Assembly: GCF_003013815.1 (NCBI RefSeq) | Contig: NZ_PRLH01000002.1 | Span: forward strand, 20,247 to 84,246 | DNA: 64,000 nt | Reading direction: 5' to 3' | Source of the DNA: Cyanothece sp. BG0011 | GTDB lineage: Bacteria; Cyanobacteriota; Cyanobacteriia; Cyanobacteriales; Microcystaceae | Shown: one piece after another, positions 36,762 through 44,595 of the stretch | How the letters are laid out: every line of letters starts with the position of its first letter | Position numbering within the stretch: the first letter of the stretch is position 1 | The notes under the pieces: model-generated | Databases searched by the model: none | What the model was told of the DNA's origin: nothing | The model's input: the letters and a program-made list of their open reading frames with translations, nothing else | Position numbers and translations under genes: made by a program

Positions 36762-37703
36762 ATGATGCAACTCAAACTTACGTCTCAAGCTAACACTAGA
36801 GTTAACCTGATGCCATTTGTAACTTTAGGAATTGCTTTAATTTCTATCTCTTTTGCTCCTATTTTTATTCGCTTAAGTGAAGTTGAGTTAGGAGCTAATG
36901 GGACTGTTTTTAATCGATTGTGTATCTTTTTTATGGTTTTTGGTTTAGCTCAAACCATTAGACAACGATTTTATTCTCCTGAAACTATTTCAATTGAATC
37001 AGCTTTAACTCCTACCCATTGGCTCCTTTTATTATTAGTCGGTCTGATGTCCATTGCCTCCTTAGGACTTTGGGCAATTTCCTTACAGTATACTAGTGTG
37101 GCTAACTGTATGCTATTAAATAATATGACTCCTATTTTTACCAGTCTTACGGCTTGGTTGTTATTTAAAAAACAGTTTGATACTAAATTTATATTCGGAA
37201 TGATTTTGGCGTTATCGGGTGCAATTTTTCTAGGATTAGAAGATTTACAGGGGACAAATGGTCATTTAATTGGAGATTTTTATGCCTTATTATCGGCGGT
37301 TTTTTTGGGGATGTATTTTTTAATCGTTGAACAGTTAAGAAGTCGCTTTTCTGCTACAACAATTTTACTGTGGCGGTGTGGAATTGGGAGCTTTTTATTA
37401 TTGCCTTTTGTGCTATTGACTGAAGGAAAATTATTTCCCCATACCTGGCAAACTTGGTTAGCTGTCATCGGATTAGGAATTATTTCCGAAGGGTTAGGAC
37501 AACGATTATTAGCCTATTCTTTGGATCAATTTTCTTCTAGTTTTATTGCCATGTTTCTCTTATTAGAACCCATTGTGAGTGCCATGTTAGCTTGGCTCAT
37601 TTTTGCAGAAGGTTTAACCTCAATCACAGGCCTGGGTTTTTTGATTATTCTAACAGGCATTTATCTCGCCCAATCGAGTGAGTCTGCGGTTCATGAATCT
37701 TGA
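36762..37703 (+). CDS. DMT superfamily transporter (EamA type)
   Basis: 313 residues with ten membrane helices in two EamA repeats: LMSIASLGLWAISLQYTSVA and NMTPIFTSLTAWLLFKKQF in the first, RLLAYSLDQFSSSFIAMFLL and LEPIVSAMLAWLIFAE in the second. Drug/metabolite exporter type; substrate unknown. Stands alone before the ebo genes with a 67-base gap. Confidence 0.85.
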   Translation: MMQLKLTSQANTRVNLMPFVTLGIALISISFAPIFIRLSEVELGANGTVFNRLCIFFMVFGLAQTIRQRFYSPETISIESALTPTHWLLLLLVGLMSIASLGLWAISLQYTSVANCMLLNNMTPIFTSLTAWLLFKKQFDTKFIFGMILALSGAIFLGLEDLQGTNGHLIGDFYALLSAVFLGMYFLIVEQLRSRFSATTILLWRCGIGSFLLLPFVLLTEGKLFPHTWQTWLAVIGLGIISEGLGQRLLAYSLDQFSSSFIAMFLLLEPIVSAMLAWLIFAEGLTSITGLGFLIILTGIYLAQSSESAVHES

Positions 37704-37770
37704 GCAGCCATGAATTATGAGTTAACTTAAAAGAGATTATCATCATAATCAACCTAAACCCATAGGATAA

Positions 37771-39054
37771 ATGTACCTAGGGGTGACTTATTTAGCCTTA
37801 GAGTTGACCACAGGGAAAATGTTGATCCATCCAACTAAAAACGGCGATCGCCCTTACCATCTAACCTACTGTACGAACATTCACCCAGGAGAAGATTGGG
37901 GGGCTGTTTTTAATAACCTAAAAACTTACATCCCAAAACTTAAAAAAGAACTCGCTCCCCATAACCCGTTTGGCATTGGACTGCGTTTGGCCCAGAGGGC
38001 CAGTGAGGAACTGCAACAAGCAGATAAGTTAAACCAACTGAAACAGTGGTTAACCACCCAAGACTGTTATGTCTTTACCATAAACGGATTTCCTTACGGT
38101 GGCTTTCATCGTCAAGTGGTCAAAGATGAGGTTTATCGTCCTGACTGGTCTCAAGGCGATCGCCTGAGCTATACTCAGGGTTTGGTGAAAATATTAGCCG
38201 CCCTGCTACCCGAAGGCATCGATGGGGGCATTTCGACCGTCCCTTTATCTTATAAACCTTGGTGGCAGTCCAACCCCGGCCAACTCTCGACGATTTTTGA
38301 AGGGAGTAGTTTTCAGTTAGCTGAGATGGCTGCACAGATGGCTACATTAGAAGAGGAAACAGGAAAGCTTCTACATTTGGATCTTGAACCCGAACCCGAC
38401 GCGCTCCTGGAAAACACCGACGAAGCGATCGCCTTTTTTCAAAACTGGCTTTTACCGGTCGGGCAAGGATACCTCCAGCAAACCTATGGGGTAACACCCA
38501 CCCTGGCCCAGACATGGCTACGACGACATATTCGTATCTGTTATGATACCTGTCATTTTGCCGTGGAATACGAAGATCCGGCCATGGCCTTAGCTAAGTT
38601 CCATAAGGCCGGTATTGCCATTGGTAAGTTTCAAATTAGTTCAGCCATTCGTATTCCTATTCCCCCGGAGCAAGCCCAGCGACAAGTGTTAAGGCAACAC
38701 CTAGAGCCATTTGCTGAGTCCACTTATCTCCATCAGGTGATTGAAAAAGACTCATCCGGGACCGTGCACCATTATCAAGACCTCCAAAATGCGCTCCCTG
38801 AGTTAATGAACACCGCTGCCACAGAATGGCGAACCCATTTCCATGTTCCCATTTTCATCGATCGCTATCCCCCCTTTAATTCCACCCAAGATCATATTAT
38901 TGACATTCTCCAACAACTGTCTCAAGCACCCCAGTGCAACCACCTCGAAATTGAAACCTACACTTGGGAAGTGTTGCCCCCAGAAATGAAACTGGACCTA
39001 TTGACCTCCATCAAACGGGAATATGAATGGATTTTGTCTGCTTTATCCTCATAA
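37771..39054 (+). CDS. eboE: Metabolite traffic protein EboE (TIM-barrel, xylose isomerase-like)
   Basis: 427 residues with a sugar-isomerase-like TIM barrel: YHLTYCTNIHPGEDW at the N-terminus, FTINGFPYGGFHRQ, LHLDLEPEPDALLENTDE (acidic metal ligands), ICYDTCHFAVEYE, and the C-terminal LEIETYTWEVLP. This matches EboE of the ebo operon, which in Nostoc is required for export of the scytonemin monomer to the periplasm. The eboA-D genes are not in this window. The next gene follows after 18 bases and is probably co-transcribed. Confidence 0.85.
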   Translation: MYLGVTYLALELTTGKMLIHPTKNGDRPYHLTYCTNIHPGEDWGAVFNNLKTYIPKLKKELAPHNPFGIGLRLAQRASEELQQADKLNQLKQWLTTQDCYVFTINGFPYGGFHRQVVKDEVYRPDWSQGDRLSYTQGLVKILAALLPEGIDGGISTVPLSYKPWWQSNPGQLSTIFEGSSFQLAEMAAQMATLEEETGKLLHLDLEPEPDALLENTDEAIAFFQNWLLPVGQGYLQQTYGVTPTLAQTWLRRHIRICYDTCHFAVEYEDPAMALAKFHKAGIAIGKFQISSAIRIPIPPEQAQRQVLRQHLEPFAESTYLHQVIEKDSSGTVHHYQDLQNALPELMNTAATEWRTHFHVPIFIDRYPPFNSTQDHIIDILQQLSQAPQCNHLEIETYTWEVLPPEMKLDLLTSIKREYEWILSALSS

Positions 39055-39072
39055 TATTTGACTTTAAACAAT

Positions 39073-40458
39073 ATGAAAAGAACAGTCGTTATCAATGTCG
39101 TTGGTTTGAGTTTACGATTAATCGGTGAGCAAACCCCTAACCTCAAACGCTGGATGAGTCAAGGACAAGTTGCTACCATTAAACCGGTTCTCCCGGCCGT
39201 CACTTGTACCGCCCAAAGTACCTATTTAACGGGACAATGGCCCAACCAAACCGGTATTGTGGGCAACGGTTGGTATTTTCGGGATGAATGTGAAGTCAAG
39301 TTTTGGCGACAGTCCAATAAACTGGTACAGGCTCCTAAAATTTGGGACGTAGCCCGAAAAATCGATCCCTCCTTTACCTGCGCTAATTTGTTCTGGTGGT
39401 ACAATATGTACTCTACGGTGGACTATGGGGTAACCCCTCGCCCCATGTATCCGGCCGATGGGCGCAAAATTCCTGATATTTACACTCAACCGGCGGATTT
39501 ACGCCCCCAACTTCAGGCTGAACTCGGACAGTTTCCCCTGTTTAAATTTTGGGGACCGGCAACGTCCATTGAGTCAAGTCAGTGGATTGCTGAATCAGCG
39601 AAATGGGTAGAAAATCGCGTTAGTCCTACCTTAACGTTGATTTATTTACCCCATCTCGATTATTGTTTGCAAAAAATTGGTTGTGATGTGGGGCAAGTGA
39701 GTCGGGATCTCCAAGAAATCGATAGCTTATGCGCAGAATTGATCAATTTCTACGAAGAAAGAGGGACTCAGGTGATTATTCTCTCTGAATATGGTATAAC
39801 CCCGGTTAATAAACCCATTCACATTAATCGCATCTTGAGGGAAGCCGGACTGTTGCAGGTTCGTGAGGAGTTGGGGTTAGAACTCCTCGATGCTGGTGCG
39901 AGTCAAGCGTTTGCGGTGGCTGATCATCAACTCGCTCATGTCTATGTTAATGAACCGACGCTGCTACCCAAGGTAAAGGGTTTGTTAGAAGAGATAGAGG
40001 GCATTGATTGGGTGCTGGATGAGACGGGTAAGCAAAAATACCATCTTGATCACGAGCGTGCAGGGGAACTGGTGGCAGTGGCTAAACCGGAGGCCTGGTT
40101 TACCTATTATTACTGGTTAGATGATCAACGCGCTCCCGATTTTGCTAGAACCGTTGATATCCATCGTAAACCGGGTTATGATCCCGTAGAATTATTCATT
40201 GATCCCGAAATTGCGATTCCTCAAGGGAAAATTGCCTTAAAGCTATTGCAGAAAAAATTAGGATTTCGCTATCTGATGGATATGATTCCCTTAAATGCTA
40301 ATTTGGTTAAAGGTTCTCATGGCCATCTCCCCCAATCTCCCCAAGATTGTCCCGTGTTCATCACCCATCAGTCAAACTTGTTACCACAAGAGGCGATTAA
40401 CTCAGTGGATGTCTTTCAACTGATGCTGGAGCATTTGGGTGTTAAACCGACCCTTTAA
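39073..40458 (+). CDS. Alkaline phosphatase superfamily phosphodiesterase, EboF-like
   Basis: 461 residues from ATG 39073; the in-frame TTG at 39058 is unlikely. Nucleotide pyrophosphatase/phosphodiesterase pattern: VVGLSLRLI at the start in place of the usual metal Asp block, PAVTCTAQSTYLTGQWP with the catalytic Thr (the TxxS region), YLPHLDY with a metal-binding Asp/His, SEYGIT and GSHGH near the end. It lies directly downstream of eboE. In many bacteria a gene of this kind joins the ebo cluster. Substrate unknown. Confidence 0.8.
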   Translation: MKRTVVINVVGLSLRLIGEQTPNLKRWMSQGQVATIKPVLPAVTCTAQSTYLTGQWPNQTGIVGNGWYFRDECEVKFWRQSNKLVQAPKIWDVARKIDPSFTCANLFWWYNMYSTVDYGVTPRPMYPADGRKIPDIYTQPADLRPQLQAELGQFPLFKFWGPATSIESSQWIAESAKWVENRVSPTLTLIYLPHLDYCLQKIGCDVGQVSRDLQEIDSLCAELINFYEERGTQVIILSEYGITPVNKPIHINRILREAGLLQVREELGLELLDAGASQAFAVADHQLAHVYVNEPTLLPKVKGLLEEIEGIDWVLDETGKQKYHLDHERAGELVAVAKPEAWFTYYYWLDDQRAPDFARTVDIHRKPGYDPVELFIDPEIAIPQGKIALKLLQKKLGFRYLMDMIPLNANLVKGSHGHLPQSPQDCPVFITHQSNLLPQEAINSVDVFQLMLEHLGVKPTL

Positions 40459-40463
40459 CCTTA

Positions 40464-41249
40464 CTATTTATGACTGTGATTGATCATGATCAATTCAACT
40501 ACACGATCATTGTGTTCTTGAATCGGTCTAGCATTCATGGGATATAAGTTCATAAATTGCTCAATTTGTTGCCTTGATGCTTCTAGGGGTTCTTGGATAA
40601 CATTCCAGTTCACATTCTCGCTACAAGGCGGTGTGGTTAATGAGCCTTGATAATGAAAATAAGTCACATGATTGTCGATAAAATGACTGGCATCAATCCT
40701 CTGTTCTTTAGCTTCTTGTATCCCTTCTCTTGGCGAGAGATTTTCCCAAATTGTTGCTAGGGTTGGGTTTGGTTTTCCTTCCTTGATAAAAAGGCCAATC
40801 ACGGCAATATTTCCTTGCTCGTTTTGATGAACTAAATGTAGTTCCATCTCACTTTTTTGACCATTTAAAGTGTGTTCACTAGGGGTATGAAAATGAAACT
40901 GTTTTAATTCATATTTTTCACCATTAATCATGGCATAACTTCCGGGTTGATAATTAACTTGTATGGTGTGACCATTATTATTAATTACCAAAGGAGTGGC
41001 TTGATAATGGGTTTCAATGTTTCCGTTGTCTCTGATTAAATTAGATGAGGCTAAAGCAATGGGTGATTGAAATAATCCCCTTGAACAGGTTTCATATTCA
41101 ATGCTGATTTCTCCCCATCGCTCAGGATTATTGGCTCCTTCATAACTCCAACTATGATTAGTTTCAGAAGCTCCCAAAACAAGGGACATAGTTGAAAAAC
41201 TCAATAGCAAACCAACCAAAATCCAATAGATAAATTTAATTCTGTCCAT
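40464..41249 (-). CDS. Alpha-type carbonic anhydrase, secreted
   Basis: 261 residues from ATG 41249 (AGGA upstream). Signal peptide (FIYWILVGLLLSFSTMSLVLG). Alpha-CA core: HSWSYEG, GLFQSPIAL, zinc ligands in FHFHTPSEH (two His) and ELHLVH (third His), and GSLTTPPCSENVNW. Cys in YETCSRG and PPCSE can form the usual disulfide. It interconverts CO2 and bicarbonate in the periplasm; EcaA is the known cyanobacterial example. Bicarbonate transport is encoded about 10 kb downstream. Convergent with the eboF-like gene with a 5-base gap. Confidence 0.92.
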   Translation of the reverse strand: MDRIKFIYWILVGLLLSFSTMSLVLGASETNHSWSYEGANNPERWGEISIEYETCSRGLFQSPIALASSNLIRDNGNIETHYQATPLVINNNGHTIQVNYQPGSYAMINGEKYELKQFHFHTPSEHTLNGQKSEMELHLVHQNEQGNIAVIGLFIKEGKPNPTLATIWENLSPREGIQEAKEQRIDASHFIDNHVTYFHYQGSLTTPPCSENVNWNVIQEPLEASRQQIEQFMNLYPMNARPIQEHNDRVVELIMINHSHK

Positions 41250-41407
41250 CACAAACTTTTCCTTGATTTCTCTTCTTGTTGACTCCCCTCTCAACGAGAA
41301 ATCTATAAGTTTATTCCACCTAATTTGATTATATCAATTAGGTGATTTTTTATTGTATAAATTCTTCATTTTACTGACTGCTAATCTTGACGAGTATTAG
41401 AAAGGGG

Positions 41408-41625
41408 GTTTACTCACATCTTGCACCAAAACAAATAAACTTAATAATTATGACAAGGTAGTCAATTGTGAATAATTTAGCATCAAAATTGAACACTTTT
41501 GCCTGTCTTGGTGAGCGTTCCCTTGCGCAGATGCGAAGGCGCGGGGTCTCACCGCTCTTGCCTCTTGCCTACCCCCCCTGCCCCCCTTGTAAAGGGGGGT
41601 GTTAGCGAAGGTGCAAGATATGAGT
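41408..41625. repeat. Composite repeat with inverted end motifs, about 218 bp
   Basis: Left end GTTTACTCACATCTTGCACC (41408-41427); right end GGTGCAAGATATGAGT (41610-41625), its inverted copy over 16 bases with one mismatch. Inside are a GC-rich stretch with GATGCGAAGGCGCGGGGTC and the hairpin CCCCCCTTGTAAAGGGGGG (41581-41599). No ORF of note. It abuts the stop codon of the GDT1 gene at 41626. Looks like a non-autonomous, MITE-like element of the same family as 4652-4770 and 60243-60412. Confidence 0.7.
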
Positions 41626-41910
41626 TTACTCTTCATCAACGTCTGGCCACAATAACCGTAACGCCATCATTGCAAAACCAATAGCAGCCATTGCTTTTAA
41701 GACTTTAGTGGGTAAAAATTGGGCAATGGTTCCTCCCGCAATTACCCCTAAAAAACTAGCTAAAATTAGAGCGGTAATTGACCCGAAAAATACAGCGCGA
41801 GGTGACTTAGAACTTCCCCCTAACGCGATCGCTGCTAGTTGACTTTTATCGCCAATTTCGGCTAAAAAAACAGTAATAAAACTTAATCCAAGTAATTGCC
41901 AATCCATCAT
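41626..41910 (-). CDS. TMEM165/GDT1 family protein, half-size (single domain)
   Basis: 94 residues, three membrane helices, with the family signature LAEIGDKSQLAAIAL (E-x-G-D-K-S/T) near residues 16-30. GDT1 proteins move Mn2+, Ca2+ or H+; in Synechocystis a homologue exports Mn2+ to the thylakoid lumen or periplasm. Full-length members carry two such repeats; here each is a separate gene and the two products probably form a dimer. It follows the other half by 10 bases. The composite repeat begins right at its stop codon. Confidence 0.85.
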   Translation of the reverse strand: MMDWQLLGLSFITVFLAEIGDKSQLAAIALGGSSKSPRAVFFGSITALILASFLGVIAGGTIAQFLPTKVLKAMAAIGFAMMALRLLWPDVDEE

Positions 41911-41920
41911 TAAAATTACC

Positions 41921-42283
41921 TTAACTATTTAATATATCTCCTACCAGTAACCCTGTAATAATTAATAATAACAAAGCTACCGCTATATCTAAGGTTTTCG
42001 GCGATAAACGACGGGCTAACCAATAACCAATTAAGACCCCTAATAAGCTAGTCGCAATTAACGCCAATGCTGCTCCGGCAAATACCACCCAAGGAGACTG
42101 AGATTCTGCACTGATTAATAGAGTGGCTAACTGGGTTTTATCCCCCATTTCTGCTAAAAATATTGTCAAAAAAGTTGAACTAAAAACCGTCCAAAAACTC
42201 CATGATTGTTTAATTTCTGAGGGATTACTAGGAGGAAGATTGGGCTGGTTTTCACTGTTATTTGTTTCAGAAAGATTCATCAT
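41921..42283 (-). CDS. TMEM165/GDT1 family protein, half-size (first of a pair)
   Basis: 120 residues with a hydrophilic N-terminus (about 30 residues) and three helices; signature LAEMGDKTQLATLLI near 43-57, then LIATSLLGVLIGYWLARRL. Partner of the half-size gene downstream. Mn2+ homeostasis supports photosystem II, and psb28 and petM lie directly upstream on the same strand, although co-regulation is inference. Confidence 0.85.
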   Translation of the reverse strand: MMNLSETNNSENQPNLPPSNPSEIKQSWSFWTVFSSTFLTIFLAEMGDKTQLATLLISAESQSPWVVFAGAALALIATSLLGVLIGYWLARRLSPKTLDIAVALLLLIITGLLVGDILNS

Positions 42284-42307
42284 TTAAACTTGCTCAATTA
42301 TTAATGA

Positions 42308-42676
42308 TTAACTATCTTGATAGGCCATGCCATTGGCTTCTGCGTAACGTTCCATAAAACGCATAAATCGATCCCAATGCTCGTCTTTTTCAATATCAAA
42401 TCCACATCTAACTTCTTTTAATTCGTCCCCTTCATCCCCTCCCCAAATAATTTTTAAAGAAGAGGGAGTGACACTAATTTCTCCTTCGGAATCAATTAAG
42501 CGCAAATCTCCGTAGGTTTGGGTTGTGTAACTTCTAAATCGTTCTAAGGATTTTAAATTCTCAAAAATCATCAAGACATTACGAATTCCAGTTTGTTTAC
42601 TCCGTCGTAACCTAACATTACTTAATTCTTCAGAAATACCAACAAAAAATTCAATAGAAGGGGTAACATCACTCAT
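42308..42676 (-). CDS. Photosystem II assembly protein Psb28 family (Psb28-2-like)
   Basis: 122 residues. TPSIEFFVGISEELSNVRLR at the N-terminus and the C-terminal FDIEKDEHWDRFMRFMERYA match Psb28. Psb28 binds CP47 assembly intermediates on the stromal side and protects unassembled photosystem II. The sequence resembles the second paralogue (Psb28-2) more than Psb28-1, judged by the SIEFFVGISEELSNV start. Probably transcribed with petM 92 bases upstream or from its own promoter. Confidence 0.85.
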   Translation of the reverse strand: MSDVTPSIEFFVGISEELSNVRLRRSKQTGIRNVLMIFENLKSLERFRSYTTQTYGDLRLIDSEGEISVTPSSLKIIWGGDEGDELKEVRCGFDIEKDEHWDRFMRFMERYAEANGMAYQDS

Positions 42677-42768
42677 GATAAAGACTTTTGATAATTTCTC
42701 GACAAAATGGGTTAAAATTAAGGAAGAAATTGAAGCATCTGACTCAATTTCCTCCTGACCGTTATCGC

Positions 42769-42882
42769 TTACTCAGCTTCGCCTCCTTGAATTTTAAGCA
42801 TGAGAAAGCCCCAAGCTAAGCCGAAAAGAACTAAAACGATTAAGATAACAGCCCCGTTAAACATCATGCTTTCAGCAGTCAT
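42769..42882 (-). CDS. petM: Cytochrome b6-f complex subunit PetM
   Basis: A 37-residue gene too short for routine ORF lists. It reads [20 protein letters not shown] then [17 protein letters not shown]: one membrane helix with a short stromal tail, as in PetM of other cyanobacteria. A strong ribosome binding site, GGAG, lies seven bases before the ATG at 42882. PetM is the small subunit VII of the b6-f complex in thylakoid membranes. Confidence 0.95.
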   Translation of the reverse strand: MTAESMMFNGAVILIVLVLFGLAWGFLMLKIQGGEAE

Positions 42883-43036
42883 TTTTGTTCTCCTAATTGA
42901 ATGGATAAATATTAATAATTGCCTGACAGTTTTAGCTTATCATTGAAATTACCCTTACAGTAAAGGCTCATCAAGTTTAGCTAAATTTAACCCATCATCC
43001 TATAAGTATTGTAAAACACCAAGGTAAAATCACAAG

Positions 43037-44140
43037 ATGTCCTCTTCTGACTCTCTACAGCGTCAACGGCCTCATTTAGCCCTAACCATGGGAGATCCCG
43101 CCAGCATTGGACCTGAAATTATTCTCAAGGCGTTGGCTGATCCTACTCTCACCGAAACTTGTGATCTTACCGTCATCGGAACGCGATCGCTACTGCATCA
43201 AACCTATCAGCAATTACACTCAACGGGAAAACCCCTAGCGGATGTCGATAGTTTATCAATGATAGACATTCCCTTTGACTCTAACACCCTCAGCCAGATT
43301 ATCCCCGGTTGTGGTAATGCTGCCAGTGGAAAAGCCAGTTTTATCTATTTAGAGAAGGCGATCGACCATACCCTTGAGGGCAAGTTTGATGGCATTGTTA
43401 CGGCCCCCATTGCCAAGTCTTGTTGGAAGGCCGCCGGCTATCATTATCCTGGACAAACGGAGGTGTTAGCCCAAAAAGCCCAAGTTGATCGCTTTGGAAT
43501 GTTATTTGTCGGGCGATCGCCTTATACGGGTTGGACCTTAAGAACCTTATTAGTCACCACCCACATTCCCTTAAATCAAGTTTCTCAGACGTTAACTCCT
43601 CAATTAATGTCCCTGAAATTAGACCTATTAATTAACTGTTTACGGCAAGATTTTGGCCTTGAAAATCCTAAAATTGTTATCTCAGGATTAAACCCCCATA
43701 GTGGAGAAAATGGCCAATTAGGAACCGAAGAAAAAGACTGGTTATTGTCTTGGTTAGAAACAGCTAAAACACAATATCCCAATGTAGAATTACAGGGCTT
43801 AGTTCCTCCCGATACGATGTGGGTCAAACCGGCAAAAGCTTGGTATGGCAACCCTTTACAAGTGGGACAAACCGGCGATCCTTCTAGGGATCAACCCACA
43901 TTAACGATGAAGAATCCAGCCGATGCTTATTTAGCTTTATATCATGATCAAGGGCTAATTCCGGTTAAGTTAATGGCCTTTGATCAAGCGATTAATACTA
44001 CCATTGGTTTACCTTTTATTCGGACTTCTCCTGATCATGGAACCGCCTTTGATATTGCTGGAAAAGGCATTGCCAGAGACACCAGCCTTAAAGCGGCCAT
44101 TAATTTAGCCATTGAGTTAACTCAGCAAAGATTCAAGTAA
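43037..44140 (+). CDS. pdxA: 4-hydroxythreonine-4-phosphate dehydrogenase PdxA
   Basis: 367 residues; oxidises 4-phosphohydroxy-L-threonine in the de novo pathway to pyridoxine phosphate. Blocks: [40 protein letters not shown] with the metal/substrate His, [13 protein letters not shown] with the second metal ligand His, [19 protein letters not shown] with the third, and [19 protein letters not shown]. Full length. Divergent from petM. Confidence 0.95.
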   Translation: MSSSDSLQRQRPHLALTMGDPASIGPEIILKALADPTLTETCDLTVIGTRSLLHQTYQQLHSTGKPLADVDSLSMIDIPFDSNTLSQIIPGCGNAASGKASFIYLEKAIDHTLEGKFDGIVTAPIAKSCWKAAGYHYPGQTEVLAQKAQVDRFGMLFVGRSPYTGWTLRTLLVTTHIPLNQVSQTLTPQLMSLKLDLLINCLRQDFGLENPKIVISGLNPHSGENGQLGTEEKDWLLSWLETAKTQYPNVELQGLVPPDTMWVKPAKAWYGNPLQVGQTGDPSRDQPTLTMKNPADAYLALYHDQGLIPVKLMAFDQAINTTIGLPFIRTSPDHGTAFDIAGKGIARDTSLKAAINLAIELTQQRFK

Positions 44141-44595
44141 ATTTACTGAAATGATGACTTAAGATAACACCTCTGAGGTGATTAAGATCACCATCTCAGT
44201 AGGATTTTGATCAGTGGAAAATACCGATTCATCATTCATAATTAATGATAACTTGAGTAGTGATTTCAGTCATTAACCCATTTCTCTCATCTTTCTTACT
44301 GTTAGCATGGTCTATCTGATAGAAAAAAATAGACAACATATCTTAGTCTGTAATTAGACTCAGGAGCAACAAGTTTTTTATCTTGAGGAACTTCCATATT
44401 TCATCGGATGATATCCTAACAATTCTATTATTATTAATGTTGAGGAATTTTCTAGACAACAGAATACTCTACTCAAACAAACTAAAAATAGAGAGCAAAT
44501 CAACAATTTTAGTCAACGGAAACTTTTAGGGTTTCTAGAAGCTTAACTTTTTAAAAAATTTACTTTTTTTATACCCAATTTATCCCTTAATTATT
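44141..44595. other. Intergenic region with a possible decayed coding remnant
   Basis: 455 bases. In one plus-strand frame 44361-44546 reads QEQQVFYLEELPYFIG, a TGA, then YPNNSIIINVEEFSRQQN, TLLKQTKNREQINNFSQRK and LLGFLEA before TAA: coding-like codons with one internal stop and no start. It resembles the 3' end of a dead gene; the family is not recognised. A small hairpin ACACCTCTGAGGTG lies near 44168-44181, downstream of pdxA. Confidence 0.3.

Noticed and set aside
39058..39072. TTG start for the eboF-like gene
   Set aside because: ATG 39073 directly begins the conserved phosphodiesterase N-terminus; the extra five residues are not family-like.
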